This document shows, in pieces, positions 16,519-25,220 of a stretch of DNA of 64,000 nucleotides. Numbering within the stretch: the stretch's first letter is position 1; each line of letters starts with the position of its first letter. The stretch lies in contig JAWKKG010000003.1 of assembly GCA_041393395.1 (NCBI GenBank), positions 1 to 64,000 of the forward strand, written 5' to 3'. The notes below the pieces were generated by a model that saw only the letters and a program-made list of their open reading frames with translations, was not told the origin of the DNA and did no database searches. This DNA comes from JAGQIB01 sp041393395 (lineage in GTDB: Bacteria; ARS69). A program made the position numbers and the translations under genes.

Positions 16519-17645
16519 TTCACGCGCGCGAAGTCGTAGTGCGGCGGCCCGAGCGGCGGGCGATCCGTCGCGAGGGTCAGGAGCCGCTCCAGGAACCCGG
16601 GCCACGCTTCGTCGCGCAGCCAGCGAACCACCGCGACGAGATCGTGCTCCGGCACGACGAACACGTGATGCGAGCCGCCTCCCTGTGCCGCGGACGAGAC
16701 CTGCCGACCCTCCGCGTCGTGCTGGAGCCACCAGAGGTAACCGTACATGAAGTTCCGCGACGACGAGACGCGGGTCGCGCGGATCCAGTCCGGCGGGAGA
16801 ATCCGCGCGCCTCCCCACTCGCCGTTCCGCAGGTACAGAAGCCCGTAGCGTGCGAGGTCGCGGCTGTTCATCCAGAGTCCGCCCCCCCAGTGCGCGCCGC
16901 CGCTCACGGACTCGATCGTGCGCCCGTCGATCGACACCCGCGACGTGGAGTAGCCGTGCCACTGCCACGTGCGTGAGGCGTCGATCGGATCGAGGACGAG
17001 CTCGCGTAGCACGTCGGGCAGAGGGCGCCGGAAGACCTCGAGCAGCGCGCGAGAAAGTAGGTTCACGCGAACGTCGTTGTATTCGAACCACTCGCCGGGT
17101 GGACGAAGCGGCTCACCGTAGCGTGCCCCGGCATGTCCGTACGACGGCTTGCCGAACAGCGTGCCCTCCCACTCGCTCGTCTGCTGCAGGAGATGGTGCC
17201 AGGTGATCGCGCGATGACGGGACGAGGCGAGCTCGGCGAGGCCCGTGCCGTCGTACACCGAGGCGTGCACGCCGGCGATGGAGCCTCGCGAGATCGCGAT
17301 GCCGACGAGCGTGGAGAGGAAGCTCTTCGTGGCGGATGCGATCTCGTCCACGAACGTCGTGTCGCCGAACTGCGCCACGACACGCCCGTGGCGGACGATC
17401 AGCCCGTTCGCTCCCCCGGGCGGCGTGAAGGGGCCCACCATCTCGACGTCCGCGTGCGGACCGAGCGCCTCGCGCAGCTCGGCCGCCTTCCGTGCCGGGT
17501 AGTCGGCCGGGCGGTCCACGTCGGACTCGTTCGAGCGCGCGAAGTCGATCAGCTCGGCGAGGCGTGCCGGATCGAGGTGCGCGGCGTCGGGCGACGTCGT
17601 CTCCCAGTCGTCGTCCGTGCGCGGGACGTACGGGGTCTCGCTCAG
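16479..17645 (-). CDS. Serine hydrolase (beta-lactamase/class C family)
   Basis: This roughly 388-residue protein is a penicillin-binding-protein-like serine hydrolase. The SxxK motif is SATKS (near residue 110), a Tyr-x-Asn motif occurs as EYND (about 186), and the late conserved triad region may be SGGAH or GGGSHH (near 330). Members hydrolyse esters, peptides or amides and are rarely true beta-lactamases. No signal peptide is seen, so a cytosolic esterase-like role is likely. The start is uncertain. The frame opens beside the preceding methyltransferase stop, and the CTG at 17643-17645, giving a CTGA overlap with GGAG upstream, fits the coupling pattern of this region; no ATG or GTG is better placed. 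Confidence 0.78.
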   Translation of the reverse strand: MSETPYVPRTDDDWETTSPDAAHLDPARLAELIDFARSNESDVDRPADYPARKAAELREALGPHADVEMVGPFTPPGGANGLIVRHGRVVAQFGDTTFVDEIASATKSFLSTLVGIAISRGSIAGVHASVYDGTGLAELASSRHRAITWHHLLQQTSEWEGTLFGKPSYGHAGARYGEPLRPPGEWFEYNDVRVNLLSRALLEVFRRPLPDVLRELVLDPIDASRTWQWHGYSTSRVSIDGRTIESVSGGAHWGGGLWMNSRDLARYGLLYLRNGEWGGARILPPDWIRATRVSSSRNFMYGYLWWLQHDAEGRQVSSAAQGGGSHHVFVVPEHDLVAVVRWLRDEAWPGFLERLLTLATDRPPLGPPHYDFARVNQDADTDAGAADD

Positions 17646-18454
17646 GATCCGTCGCTCCGCTTCCGCAGCTTCCAGATCTGCTCGCTCGGCCAGCGTCGCG
17701 CCCACGCGGCCGGGATCGAGAACCGATCCGTCGCGTCGGCGGGCGCGCACAGCTCGCGGTAGTCGAGCACCTCGAACCCGGTCTCGCGAAACAGGCGGAA
17801 CCAGCTCGAGATCGGGAGATTGAACTCGATGCCGCCGGGGTCGATCTCGACTCCGGTCCAGTCCAGCCGGTGAAGATCGAAGTAGTCCCGGTGCAGCACC
17901 GGTTCCGCCGCGGCCCCGCTCGGCGGCGTACAGATCATCGCGAGCGGCGTGTTGCCGAGGAACACGAGCTCGCCCCCGGGCCGTAGCAGGCGATGCGCCT
18001 CGGGAACCCACACGTGCGGATCGCACCAGATCGCGGCGCCGTACTCGCTGAGCGCGAAGTCGAACGACGCATCCGGAAAGGGAACCGTCTCCGCGTTGCC
18101 GTGGAGGAGCGTGAGGTCGATCGCGTGCTCGCGCGCGAGTCGTCGCGCCGTCTCGAGCTGTCGCGCGGAGTTGTCGATACCCACGACGCGCGCGCCACGT
18201 CGCGCCATCCAGGCGGAGAAGTAGGCGGTGCCGCACCCGAGCTCGATCGCGTCCATCCCCGTCATGTCGCGGGGCAGCAGGCCGAGGTCCGCCTCGGGTA
18301 CGTTCCAGCACCCCCAGCAGGGCTCGGGCGACCGCCAGGCGCGCTCGCCGGACGCCACCCAGTCGTCCGCCATCGCGTCCCAGTACGCGCGGTTCTCGCG
18401 CACGTGGGCAGGGAGGTCGGAAACCTCCTTGGGCGGCGGCTCCGGCGACGTCAT
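17642..18454 (-). CDS. Class I SAM-dependent methyltransferase
   Basis: This 270-residue methyltransferase begins with a segment seen in a common group of such enzymes (HVRENRAYWDAMADDWVASGERAW, residues 17-40), then MDAIELGCGTAYFSAWMARRGARVVGIDNSARQLE as motif I and strand 2, PFPDASFDFALSEYGAAIW (about 125-143), and LLRPGGELVFLGNTPL. Substrate unknown. Start ATG 18452-18454 overlaps the DUF488 stop as ATGA, and its own stop overlaps the serine hydrolase frame, so the three genes form a coupled unit. Confidence 0.86.
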   Translation of the reverse strand: MTSPEPPPKEVSDLPAHVRENRAYWDAMADDWVASGERAWRSPEPCWGCWNVPEADLGLLPRDMTGMDAIELGCGTAYFSAWMARRGARVVGIDNSARQLETARRLAREHAIDLTLLHGNAETVPFPDASFDFALSEYGAAIWCDPHVWVPEAHRLLRPGGELVFLGNTPLAMICTPPSGAAAEPVLHRDYFDLHRLDWTGVEIDPGGIEFNLPISSWFRLFRETGFEVLDYRELCAPADATDRFSIPAAWARRWPSEQIWKLRKRSDGS

Positions 18455-18843
18455 CCCGAGATCACGTCGGCGCCGTTCGCCAGAAGGAGCTCGCGCAGGA
18501 CCGCGCGGTGGCAGTGCTCCTCGCTCTCGCAGTAGCAGCCGACCGAGAGGTTCGTGCCGTGCGAGAGCGTCGCGAGGAGTGCGAGCGCATGCTTCGCCTC
18601 CGGCGAGCTCATCTCCGCCTTGAACTTCCGACGAAACGTCGCCCACTGGGCCGGTGTGGTGGCGGCCTGCCCGAGCTTCATCGTCTCGACGCTCGGAGCG
18701 AGCGTCGGAAACCACACGTCGTACCAGTTGCCCTTGGAGAAATCGGACTTCGGGACGCCACGCGGCGGACGCCGCACGGTGCCGACGCGGGTCCCTTCTC
18801 CCTTCGCGCGAGTCGTGCCGAGACGGACGATGCGAATGCTCAT
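18451..18843 (-). CDS. DUF488 family protein
   Basis: This 130-residue protein matches DUF488: VRLGTTRAKGEGTRVGTVRRPPRGVPKSDF at the start, WYDVWFPTLAPS, then AEMSSPEAKHALALLA and the cysteine-containing VGCYCESEEHCHRAVL (about residues 100-115). The family's function is not established; a cysteine/histidine-rich C-terminus is conserved. The ATG at 18841-18843 has a perfect GGAGGA four to nine bases upstream. First gene of a three-gene coupled unit. Confidence 0.86.
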   Translation of the reverse strand: MSIRIVRLGTTRAKGEGTRVGTVRRPPRGVPKSDFSKGNWYDVWFPTLAPSVETMKLGQAATTPAQWATFRRKFKAEMSSPEAKHALALLATLSHGTNLSVGCYCESEEHCHRAVLRELLLANGADVISG

Positions 18844-18954
18844 GTCTCCTCCGGGATCGACGGGGGTCGGGGGCGATCCGCGGAGAATGTCGGTCGATCC
18901 GCGAGACGGCGCAAGCAGGTCCGATCTCACTGGCGATGCCACCGCCGGTCGTCT

Positions 18955-19551
18955 CTACTTCGGCCCGATCGCTCCCGCCTCCGGCCAGTCCGTGTCGCTC
19001 ACCCGGATCAACGTCATCTCGAAGAAGCGCACCGGATCCTGATCCTGCCCGGGGAGTACGCGCTCTCCGTACTCGTGCCAGGTGCCGTTCTCCACGTTCG
19101 CGGTGTATCGCATCGTCATCGGACCGGCCGGGATCTCCCACGTGAAGCCGTGCTCGGTCGGCGTAAGGACGAAGTCTCCCGTGTGTCCCTGCGCGTAGGA
19201 CCGCATCGAGAACACGCCGGCTCGTTCGTCGAACGACACGACACCGAGGGCATTGAACACCAGGGTCCCGTCCGCGTCGTAGCCGCGACCCTCGATCAAG
19301 CGGACGGTGCCCCCGAGGAAGGTCCCGACCCGCTCCGTCTGCGTCATCTCGTGCTTGTCGCCCTTCGGCGAGAGGGCCCAGGCGGACCCGCGCCACATGC
19401 CGTCGAGGAACGCGAGCCGGTCCATCGCCTCGCGTTGCCCGGCGAGCAGGACGGCGGGATCCGGGGGTGCCTGAGCGGGTGCGACGACGGGTGCGAACAG
19501 TGCCGACGCGATCAGGCACGCGGCGAGTGGCGACGTTCGACGGGACGACAT
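18955..19551 (-). CDS. Secreted DUF1579-like protein
   Basis: This 198-residue exported protein has a signal peptide (residues 8-27, PLAACLIASALFAPVVAPAQA). The mature part is a small beta-rich domain of DUF1579 or related type: LAFLDGMWRGSAWA, TQTERVGTFLGGTVRLIEGRGYDADG, GVVSFDERAGVFSMRSYAQG, then FTWEIPAGPMTMRYT. Such lipocalin-like periplasmic proteins have unknown function. The ATG at 19549-19551 follows GGAG at six bases. A similar fold recurs in the genes at 29608-30117 and 36233-36751. Confidence 0.78.
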   Translation of the reverse strand: MSSRRTSPLAACLIASALFAPVVAPAQAPPDPAVLLAGQREAMDRLAFLDGMWRGSAWALSPKGDKHEMTQTERVGTFLGGTVRLIEGRGYDADGTLVFNALGVVSFDERAGVFSMRSYAQGHTGDFVLTPTEHGFTWEIPAGPMTMRYTANVENGTWHEYGERVLPGQDQDPVRFFEMTLIRVSDTDWPEAGAIGPK

Positions 19552-19616
19552 CGGCGGCTCCGGTTGAGGGGTCGATTGCGGTCGGCGGGCACACGGTCAC
19601 GGTTGCGACCGAGAAG

Positions 19617-20252
19617 TCACGCCGGCTCCGCGGCCTTTCGCGCCAGAAGATAGCACCGCCGGCTCGGGTACTCCGCCCCTTCGTAGGGCTCCCGTAGGGT
19701 GTTCTCGATCACGGTCAGTCCCGAGGCGAGGAGCGCCTCCGTCACGGACTCCACGCCGTGGAAGTAGAAGTCGAGGTTCACGCGAGCTCCGAACATCTCG
19801 TCGCGATGAACGATGCCCTCGCCCACGTGAAAGGAGACGAGCGCGAGCCCGTCGGGTTGGAGCACCCGACTCAGCTCCATGAACACGGGAGTGAGCTCCT
19901 CCGGCACGAAGTGCACGATCGCGTAGAACAGCACCGCGCCGCCGAGGCTCGCCTCCTCGAGCGGGAGGTCTCGCATGTCGCCGACGGCAAACGGCACCTC
20001 GGGGAAGCGCGCCCCGGCCGCGGTGATCATCCCCGGGGAGAGATCGAGTCCGCGGACGTCCACCCCGCGCTCGTGCAGGTACTGCGCGACGTGCCCGGGA
20101 CCGCAGCCGAGGTCCGCCACGGGACCGCGACCGGCGACTCCCTCGGCGAAGCGATCGAGGAGATGACGATCGAGCGGCTTGCCGGCCAGCTCGCCGGTGA
20201 GCGCGTCGGCGTACCCGGAGGCTGCGGCGTCGTAGCTCTCGCGGATGTCCAT
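19617..20252 (-). CDS. Class I SAM-dependent methyltransferase
   Basis: This 211-residue methyltransferase has the short layout of the Methyltransf_25/11 families: IRESYDAAASGYADALTGEL (residues 3-22), VADLGCGPGHVAQYLHERG (near 44-62), GLDLSPGMITAAGARFP, VGDMRDLPLEEASLGGAVLFYAIVHF (about 85-110) and LQPDGLALVSFH. Substrate unknown. The ATG at 20250-20252 was preferred over an upstream in-frame start nine codons earlier, because it has GGAGG nearby and homologues start with a similar MDIRESYD-like sequence. Confidence 0.85.
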   Translation of the reverse strand: MDIRESYDAAASGYADALTGELAGKPLDRHLLDRFAEGVAGRGPVADLGCGPGHVAQYLHERGVDVRGLDLSPGMITAAGARFPEVPFAVGDMRDLPLEEASLGGAVLFYAIVHFVPEELTPVFMELSRVLQPDGLALVSFHVGEGIVHRDEMFGARVNLDFYFHGVESVTEALLASGLTVIENTLREPYEGAEYPSRRCYLLARKAAEPA

Positions 20253-20380
20253 CGGCCTCCGATCGCGGTGCGTCCTCACGGCAGCGGACCTCCCCTACTG
20301 GGATCCCGCCTTCCCGTGCGAGAATCGCGCATCGCGGAATTGTACGCCAGAGCCGCCCGGTCCCGGGGAGGAGCGAGCCG

Positions 20381-20753
20381 TTGGTCTTCGAGGAGCACTC
20401 CCGCGCCGAGCGGATCTTCAATGACGCCCTGGATCTCGACGAAGCGGATCGAGCGACGTTTCTCGACCGGAAGTGCGGTGGAGACGTCGAGCTTCGCGCG
20501 GAGGTCGATTCGCTGCTCGCGCACTATGCCGCCGCGGGGGGCGAGTATCTGGAGGGCGGCGGCTGTACGCGGACGTGATCCCGCGGGCACGCCGGATCCT
20601 GGGCGACGACGCCCCGGCGACCCTCGCACTTCTCAACGACTGCGGTTGTTCGGAGAAAAGCACCGCGACACCCAGAGCAGCTTCGAGATCCTGCGCGAAG
20701 CCGAAGAGCGCCTCGAGAGGAAGCGGGGCGCGGGCGCGACTTCGTCGCCCTGA
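20381..20753 (+). pseudogene. Decayed serine/threonine protein kinase-TPR gene
   Basis: A TTG start behind GGAGG opens a 65-codon frame whose beginning (RIFNDALDLDEADRATFLDRKCGG, then VELRAEVDSLLAHYAAAG) is the N-terminal helix pair typical of bacterial Ser/Thr kinase-TPR proteins. The kinase domain is missing. Directly after the stop, a second frame reads ARRILGDDAPATLALLND and a third reads FGEKHRDTQSSFEILREAE, which are TPR-repeat fragments like those at the C-terminus of the same proteins. This fits an internal deletion plus at least two frameshifts. The parent would be roughly 800 or more residues. The remnant is unlikely to be functional. Confidence 0.65.
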
Positions 20754-20792
20754 CGTTCGGTCCTCGTTCGCGAGCGGTCGGACGACCCCGAC

Positions 20793-21272
20793 TCAGGGCG
20801 TGGGTGTCCCAGCGTCCCTCGCCTCGTCGTTCTCCATTCGATACCGGAAGACGTTGTCGTATGTGCGCGCCACGGCGACACCATCCACGATCTTCGGCGC
20901 GAACACGAACTTGCAGGCGGCGTCCACGCTCGAGGACTCAAACATCGGGTCACTCGATTCGAGGACCTGCGTGTCCGTCACCCGCCCCATCTCGTCCACG
21001 AAGATCCGCACGACCGCCGAACCGTCGAGGCGCATGGCTCGAGCCCGCTCCGGATACACCGGTGCGATCTTGATGATCGGATGTACGGAGCCGGATTCCA
21101 GCGCGCGTTCCCATGACTCCTGAAATCGACGGTCCTGAGATCGGAGACGGCCGGGTGGCGGCGGAAACCGATCGGAGAGCGTTCGGGCCGGAGGCGGGGG
21201 AGCGCTGCACGCCGCGAGCCCGCAGCAGCCCGCGATCGCGAGGGCCTGCCAATGTCGCAAGAAGTGGCTCAT
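20793..21272 (-). CDS. Lipoprotein with TonB C-terminal domain
   Basis: This 159-residue protein has a lipoprotein signal with lipobox LAAC (Cys near residue 22), a short proline-rich stretch (SAPPPPARTLSDRFPPPPG), and a C-terminal TonB-like domain (about 60-150; IIKIAPVYPERARAMRLDGSAVVRIFVDEMGRV, then VDAACKFVFAPKIVDGVAVA). TonB proteins are normally anchored by a transmembrane helix and transmit energy from ExbB-ExbD; lipid anchoring makes an energising role doubtful. The ATG at 21270-21272 has AGGAG upstream. Confidence 0.82.
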   Translation of the reverse strand: MSHFLRHWQALAIAGCCGLAACSAPPPPARTLSDRFPPPPGRLRSQDRRFQESWERALESGSVHPIIKIAPVYPERARAMRLDGSAVVRIFVDEMGRVTDTQVLESSDPMFESSSVDAACKFVFAPKIVDGVAVARTYDNVFRYRMENDEARDAGTPTP

Positions 21273-21403
21273 ATTTCTCCTGGCGGTACCCCGTCTTGGT
21301 GCGAGACCACGTCGACGTCTCGACTCCGTCTCCCGCCGACGCCGCGTCGCCCACCAGGATCCTCCCGGCGACGATCGGTCCCGTCCGGCACTCGGCGAAC
21401 GAC

Positions 21404-22300
21404 TCACCGCGGACCGAGCGCGTCCGCCATCCCCTCGATCTCGTCGCGCATCACGATCTTCTCGCGCCAGGACTCCGGGATCCCCTCCACGCCCCAGAAC
21501 GCCCCGGCGATCTGGCCGCACACGGCGGCAGTGGTGTCGGCGTCGTCGCCGAGATTCGTCGCCCGGAGGATCGCCGACTCGAACGTGTCGGAGTGATGGA
21601 ACGACCACACCGCGGCCTCGAGGCTCTCCACCACGTAGCCCGTTCCGCGAATCGCGTCTTCCGACTTGCTCCTCCAACCGCCGGCTGCGATCGATGCGAT
21701 CTTCCCCGAGTAGTCGCGCCCGGATCCCGCCGCGAGACACTCCTCCTTGCTGGCGCCGCCGAGGGCCGCCACGAGCATCCGTGCGAGAAGTCGACAGCCG
21801 TCCACGCTTTCGGGAGAACCGTGGGTCGTGCGGGAACTCTCGGCCGCCATCTTCTCCGCCGTGTCGACGTCGTTCGCCCAGAACATCGCCACGGGAGCGA
21901 GTCGCATGATCGATCCGTTGCCGGCCGAGTACGGATCCGTGGGGCCCGTGATCGGGTCGCCGGACTCCAGGAACCGGCTCAACGCCGCCCGCGTCGTGTT
22001 CCCGATGTCGAAGCAGCGGCCGGTGCTGCTGAGATAGCCGTCCTGCCACCAGCGAACGTAGCGGGAGATCTGGTCGTGCGCGTCGTGCCGCCCCTTCTCG
22101 ATCAGGCTCGCGGCGAGGCAGAGCGCCATCGACGTGTCGTCGGTCCAGTATCCCGGTGGCAGACCGAAAGGGCCGCCGCCTTTCATGTCCGTGATGGGCG
22201 CGAACGCTCCGCGCGGGAGAAACTCCACGCGCGTGCCGACGGCGTCACCGCACGCGAGGCCGAGGAGGCACCCGCGGAACCGCTCGCGTGGGGTGGGCAT
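21404..22300 (-). CDS. ADP-ribosylglycohydrolase family protein
   Basis: This 298-residue protein is a member of the ADP-ribosylglycohydrolase (DraG/ARH) family. It shows LGLACGDAVG (residues 12-21), the metal-binding WTDDTSMALCLA (about 52-63), the NGSIMRLAPV motif (near 128), and the C-terminal metal site LGDDADTTAAVCGQIAGAFWG (about 247-267). The acidic residues for two Mg2+ ions are in place, so it should remove ADP-ribose from proteins or small molecules, though the substrate is unknown. The ATG at 22298-22300 has GGGAGG upstream. It lies 26 bp after the DUF4386 gene and may be cotranscribed with it. Confidence 0.9.
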   Translation of the reverse strand: MPTPRERFRGCLLGLACGDAVGTRVEFLPRGAFAPITDMKGGGPFGLPPGYWTDDTSMALCLAASLIEKGRHDAHDQISRYVRWWQDGYLSSTGRCFDIGNTTRAALSRFLESGDPITGPTDPYSAGNGSIMRLAPVAMFWANDVDTAEKMAAESSRTTHGSPESVDGCRLLARMLVAALGGASKEECLAAGSGRDYSGKIASIAAGGWRSKSEDAIRGTGYVVESLEAAVWSFHHSDTFESAILRATNLGDDADTTAAVCGQIAGAFWGVEGIPESWREKIVMRDEIEGMADALGPR

Positions 22301-22326
22301 TTCGACCTCCCGGTTCGAGTGACGAC

Positions 22327-23064
22327 TCACGCGGGGCGTGCGGCCGCCGGCGCGCGGGTGGCGAGGGCGGCGCCGCGGACCAGGAGCCAGACGCAGAATG
22401 CCACCTCGCCGAGGACGGCGGGGCCGATCACGACGGCGCCGAACAGCGCCTCGTGCGAGTGGTAGCTCGCGAGCAACGTTCGCGCGAAGCTGTCGACGAG
22501 ATAGCCGACGCCGGCCAGCCCCAGCAGCACGCCGAGAGCGCGCGGGGCAAAGCCGGAACTCCACACGAGGCGCCCCATCACGAGACACTGCGCGCCGAAG
22601 AACACGAGTCCGACCACGTAGCCGTACGCGTGCGTGTCGAGCGCGAGCAGGCTCAGGGCTTCTCGCTGGGTGGCGTCGAGTGCGTTCACGAGCGAGGCGT
22701 CGCGCAGCATCCGCAACGGAACCGAGAGCTGGATCAGATTCACCGCGACCACGGCCGCGTGTGTCACTCGAAACGCCGCCGCCAGCAGGGCGAGGTTGCG
22801 GCTCACGCCGCGGAACAGCACGTACAGCGCGACGGCCACGAGCACGTCGCTGACCAGCATCACGAGCTCGGCCGCGATGCCGAACCGGTAGAGCGACTCC
22901 GAGGCCAGCAGGCGGCTCGCGGTCCCCGCGGCGTCACCCCGCGCGAGGATCCCGCCGCGAACGAAGAACTCGGCGAAGATCCCGGTGGCGATGATGATCA
23001 GGTACCCGACTCCCGCGACGAGCGGCCACGGACGAATGGTCTCGGGCGGGTGGGGATCCGGCAT
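22327..23064 (-). CDS. DUF4386 family membrane protein
   Basis: This 245-residue integral membrane protein has about six hydrophobic segments. It matches DUF4386: GVGYLIIIATGIFAEFFVRG near the N-terminus, then FRFGIAAELVMLVSDVLVAVALYVLF-type helices (actual start SLYRFGIAAELVML, about 57-70), and late segments PRALGVLLGLAGVGYLVDSFA and GPAVLGEVAFCVWLLVRG. The function of the family is unknown. The ATG at 23062-23064 has GAGG upstream. It is in tandem with the ADP-ribosylglycohydrolase gene. Confidence 0.85.
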   Translation of the reverse strand: MPDPHPPETIRPWPLVAGVGYLIIIATGIFAEFFVRGGILARGDAAGTASRLLASESLYRFGIAAELVMLVSDVLVAVALYVLFRGVSRNLALLAAAFRVTHAAVVAVNLIQLSVPLRMLRDASLVNALDATQREALSLLALDTHAYGYVVGLVFFGAQCLVMGRLVWSSGFAPRALGVLLGLAGVGYLVDSFARTLLASYHSHEALFGAVVIGPAVLGEVAFCVWLLVRGAALATRAPAAARPA

Positions 23065-23319
23065 ATCGAGGCCTCGGAGTGATTGATCGGCTGAAGAACG
23101 ATCCGGCCGACCCGAGCGTTCCGGATCCTCGGTGCGAGGTCAAGGCGGAAGGCGGGCGGAGACGGTCCGAGCTCCACGTCGCAACCTCCCGCCGGCTTGA
23201 CGCCGGCCCCTCGTCGCCGCAGTTTGGAGCGCCCGAACGCGACTTCGTTTCCGCGGCGGGACGCGCCGCGGGCGGTTCGCGTCGGTCAGGCGCCGGCACC
23301 CGGCGCGGCGGAGACCGTC

Positions 23320-23835
23320 ATGTCGCACGAGACCCCTCGGTCCACGCGGCGTTCCCCACTTTCGGACCCACTCCCGCAAAGAATCCCAAGGCGCGCTCTC
23401 ACCCCTGTTCTTTGCCTCCTTCTTCTGCTCGACGTCAACAGCTGCTCCACCGGGACTTCGGAAGAGCCTCCGAGCGTCGAGAACTTCGCGCGCGCCTGGA
23501 CGCTGACGTCGTGCGAGTACGTGCGCGAATCCGACACGTCCGAGCGAGTCGATCTCGTGGCCGATGGTCACGTCATTCATCTCTACGTGAACGACGACGG
23601 GCACGTCTTCTTCGTGTCGACTCCGCCCGGTGGAACCGAGCAGAGCTGGACGGGCACCTGGTGGGTCGACGGGGGCTCGGTCGTTCTGCAGCATGACGGC
23701 TACTCGTTCTCGTGGGAGTTCGACGCCGCCGTCGGCGAGCACTCGATGACGCTGACGGGGGCGCACGCGGAGTGGGACTTCGACGAGGATGGATCGTCGG
23801 ATCCCGCGATCTGGAATCTCGCCGGCGAGAACTAG
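23320..23835 (+). CDS. Hypothetical lipoprotein
   Basis: This 171-residue protein has a long basic N-terminus followed by a hydrophobic stretch and a lipobox-like VNSC (Cys near residue 42). The mature domain is beta-rich (ARAWTLTSCEYVRESDT, HVFFVSTPPGGTEQSWTGTWWVDGG, LQHDGYSFSWEF) and reminiscent of small lipocalin-like domains. I do not recognise the family. The ATG at 23320 follows GGAGA. It stands alone upstream of the 395-bp gap before the TRAP operon. Confidence 0.6.
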   Translation: MSHETPRSTRRSPLSDPLPQRIPRRALTPVLCLLLLLDVNSCSTGTSEEPPSVENFARAWTLTSCEYVRESDTSERVDLVADGHVIHLYVNDDGHVFFVSTPPGGTEQSWTGTWWVDGGSVVLQHDGYSFSWEFDAAVGEHSMTLTGAHAEWDFDEDGSSDPAIWNLAGEN

Positions 23836-24230
23836 CCGGAGAGGCGCGCGAGAGGCGCGAAGCGACCCCCGGGAGTCCCCGGGCATCCGAAGGGCTCTTC
23901 CCGTCCGCAGGCGCGATGCCAGGCGTCGACGTCGATCATTGTTTCAGATCGTTGCGGACATCGCGCGTCGAGGGAACAGGGCCGGGGCGCGCCGCACGGA
24001 GCGCCGTCGACGTTCCGCTCGCACCAGCCGCCCCGAATCGGCTCTCTGGAGGCTTCCCGGCGATCCGGCAGGGGCCTCGCCGCCTCCCGCCCGCCCCATC
24101 ACGGATCTTACGTATTCCTTAACACCTCCCCGCACCGGCCTACTCGCGACTGGGGCCACTCCGGGAACGACCGGGCTCCGCCCGCTCGTTTCGGCCCCAT
24201 CCGTCCCTGACGCGAAAGGGAGGCCGTCTG
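23836..24230. other. 395-bp gap upstream of the TRAP operon
   Basis: No supported gene is seen in either strand. The part at 24101-24130 is AT-richer (CTTACGTATTCCTTAAC) and could hold the promoter of the TRAP operon, but I cannot define -35 and -10 boxes with confidence. AAGGGAGG, the ribosome binding site of the first TRAP gene, lies at the right end. Confidence 0.3.
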
Positions 24231-25208
24231 ATGGCTCGATTCGCCCGCCTCACTCTGTTCCTGGGCGCGGCTCTGCTGGCCGTGTCCGGCACCGCACTCG
24301 CGAAGGACCGCCTGGCATTCTCCGGAGGACCGGAGGGCGGCACGTTCCAGTACTTCTCCAACGGGATGGCGATTCGGCTGTCGAAGACGATCCCGGACGT
24401 GGAGGTCTCGAACGTCGCCTCGGCCGGCTCGCTCGAGAACCTGCGTCGCGTGAACTCCGGCGACGCGGACTTCGGCATCGTCTACTCGGGCGACGCCTAC
24501 CTCGGTCGCCACGGCAAGCTCACGAACGACGACAAGATGTACGAGAACGTCCTGCCGCTCGCGTACCTGTACGGCGCCCCGGCGCATCTCGTGGCGCTGC
24601 AGAAGTCGGGCATCACGAAGGTCGCGGATCTCGAGGGCAAGCGGGTCGCCGTGGGCGACGCCGGCTCCGGCGCCGCGAGCGCCGCGCAGCGCTACTTCAC
24701 CGCCCTCGGGCTGTGGGACAAGATGCACGTCGAGTTCCTCGGCTACAGCAAGGCCGCGGACGCGCTCGGCGACGGCCTGATCGACGCGTTCTGGGTCTTC
24801 GCGGGCTTCCCGCAGGCCTCGGTGATCCAGGCCGCGGCCAGCAACCCGATCGTGCTGCTCGACCTCGTCGCCGCCGGGGAGGCGGCCGGATTCTTCGAGC
24901 AGTATCCGTTCTACACCACGATCGTGATCCCGGCCGGCACGTACTCCGGCGTGGACAAGGAGACTCGCTCCTTCCAGGACTCGGCCCTGTGGGTGGCCGG
25001 CGCGCACGTGAAGGCGCCGATCGTGGAGCAGTCGCTCGCGGAGATCTTCTCCAAGGAAGGCCTCGCCTACATGGTGAAGGTCAAGAGCACCGCGAAGGCG
25101 ATGTCGATCGAGGGCGCACTGAGCGGAATCGTGACGCCGGTGCACCCGGGCGCGGCGAAGTTCTGGACCGAGCACGGACTGACCCTCACCGACGCGCAGA
25201 AGAACTAG
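24231..25208 (+). CDS. TAXI-family TRAP transporter solute-binding protein
   Basis: This 325-residue periplasmic protein has a cleavable signal peptide (FLGAALLAVSGTALA, residues 10-24) and the fold of TAXI TRAP receptors: LAFSGGPEGGTFQYFSNGMAIRLSKTIPDVEVSNVASAGSLENLRRV is the typical first 50 residues, followed by DADFGIVYSGDAY, ADLEGKRVAVGDAGSGAASAA (about 140-160) and LGDGLIDAFWVFAG. TAXI receptors bind acidic substrates such as glutamate or 2-oxoglutarate; the ligand here is unknown. It is the first gene of a four-gene uptake operon. Confidence 0.92.
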   Translation: MARFARLTLFLGAALLAVSGTALAKDRLAFSGGPEGGTFQYFSNGMAIRLSKTIPDVEVSNVASAGSLENLRRVNSGDADFGIVYSGDAYLGRHGKLTNDDKMYENVLPLAYLYGAPAHLVALQKSGITKVADLEGKRVAVGDAGSGAASAAQRYFTALGLWDKMHVEFLGYSKAADALGDGLIDAFWVFAGFPQASVIQAAASNPIVLLDLVAAGEAAGFFEQYPFYTTIVIPAGTYSGVDKETRSFQDSALWVAGAHVKAPIVEQSLAEIFSKEGLAYMVKVKSTAKAMSIEGALSGIVTPVHPGAAKFWTEHGLTLTDAQKN

Positions 25209-25220
25209 CGGGGCCGCGTG

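Noticed and set aside
16600..17000. True class C beta-lactamase
   Set aside because: SxxK is present, but the protein has no signal peptide and the later motifs fit esterase-like family members better.
14491..17091. Very long minus-strand frame across the methyltransferase and AraC genes
   Set aside because: Only the part 14491-15345 reads as protein; the rest is arginine-rich shadow of the AraC-type and hydrolase genes.
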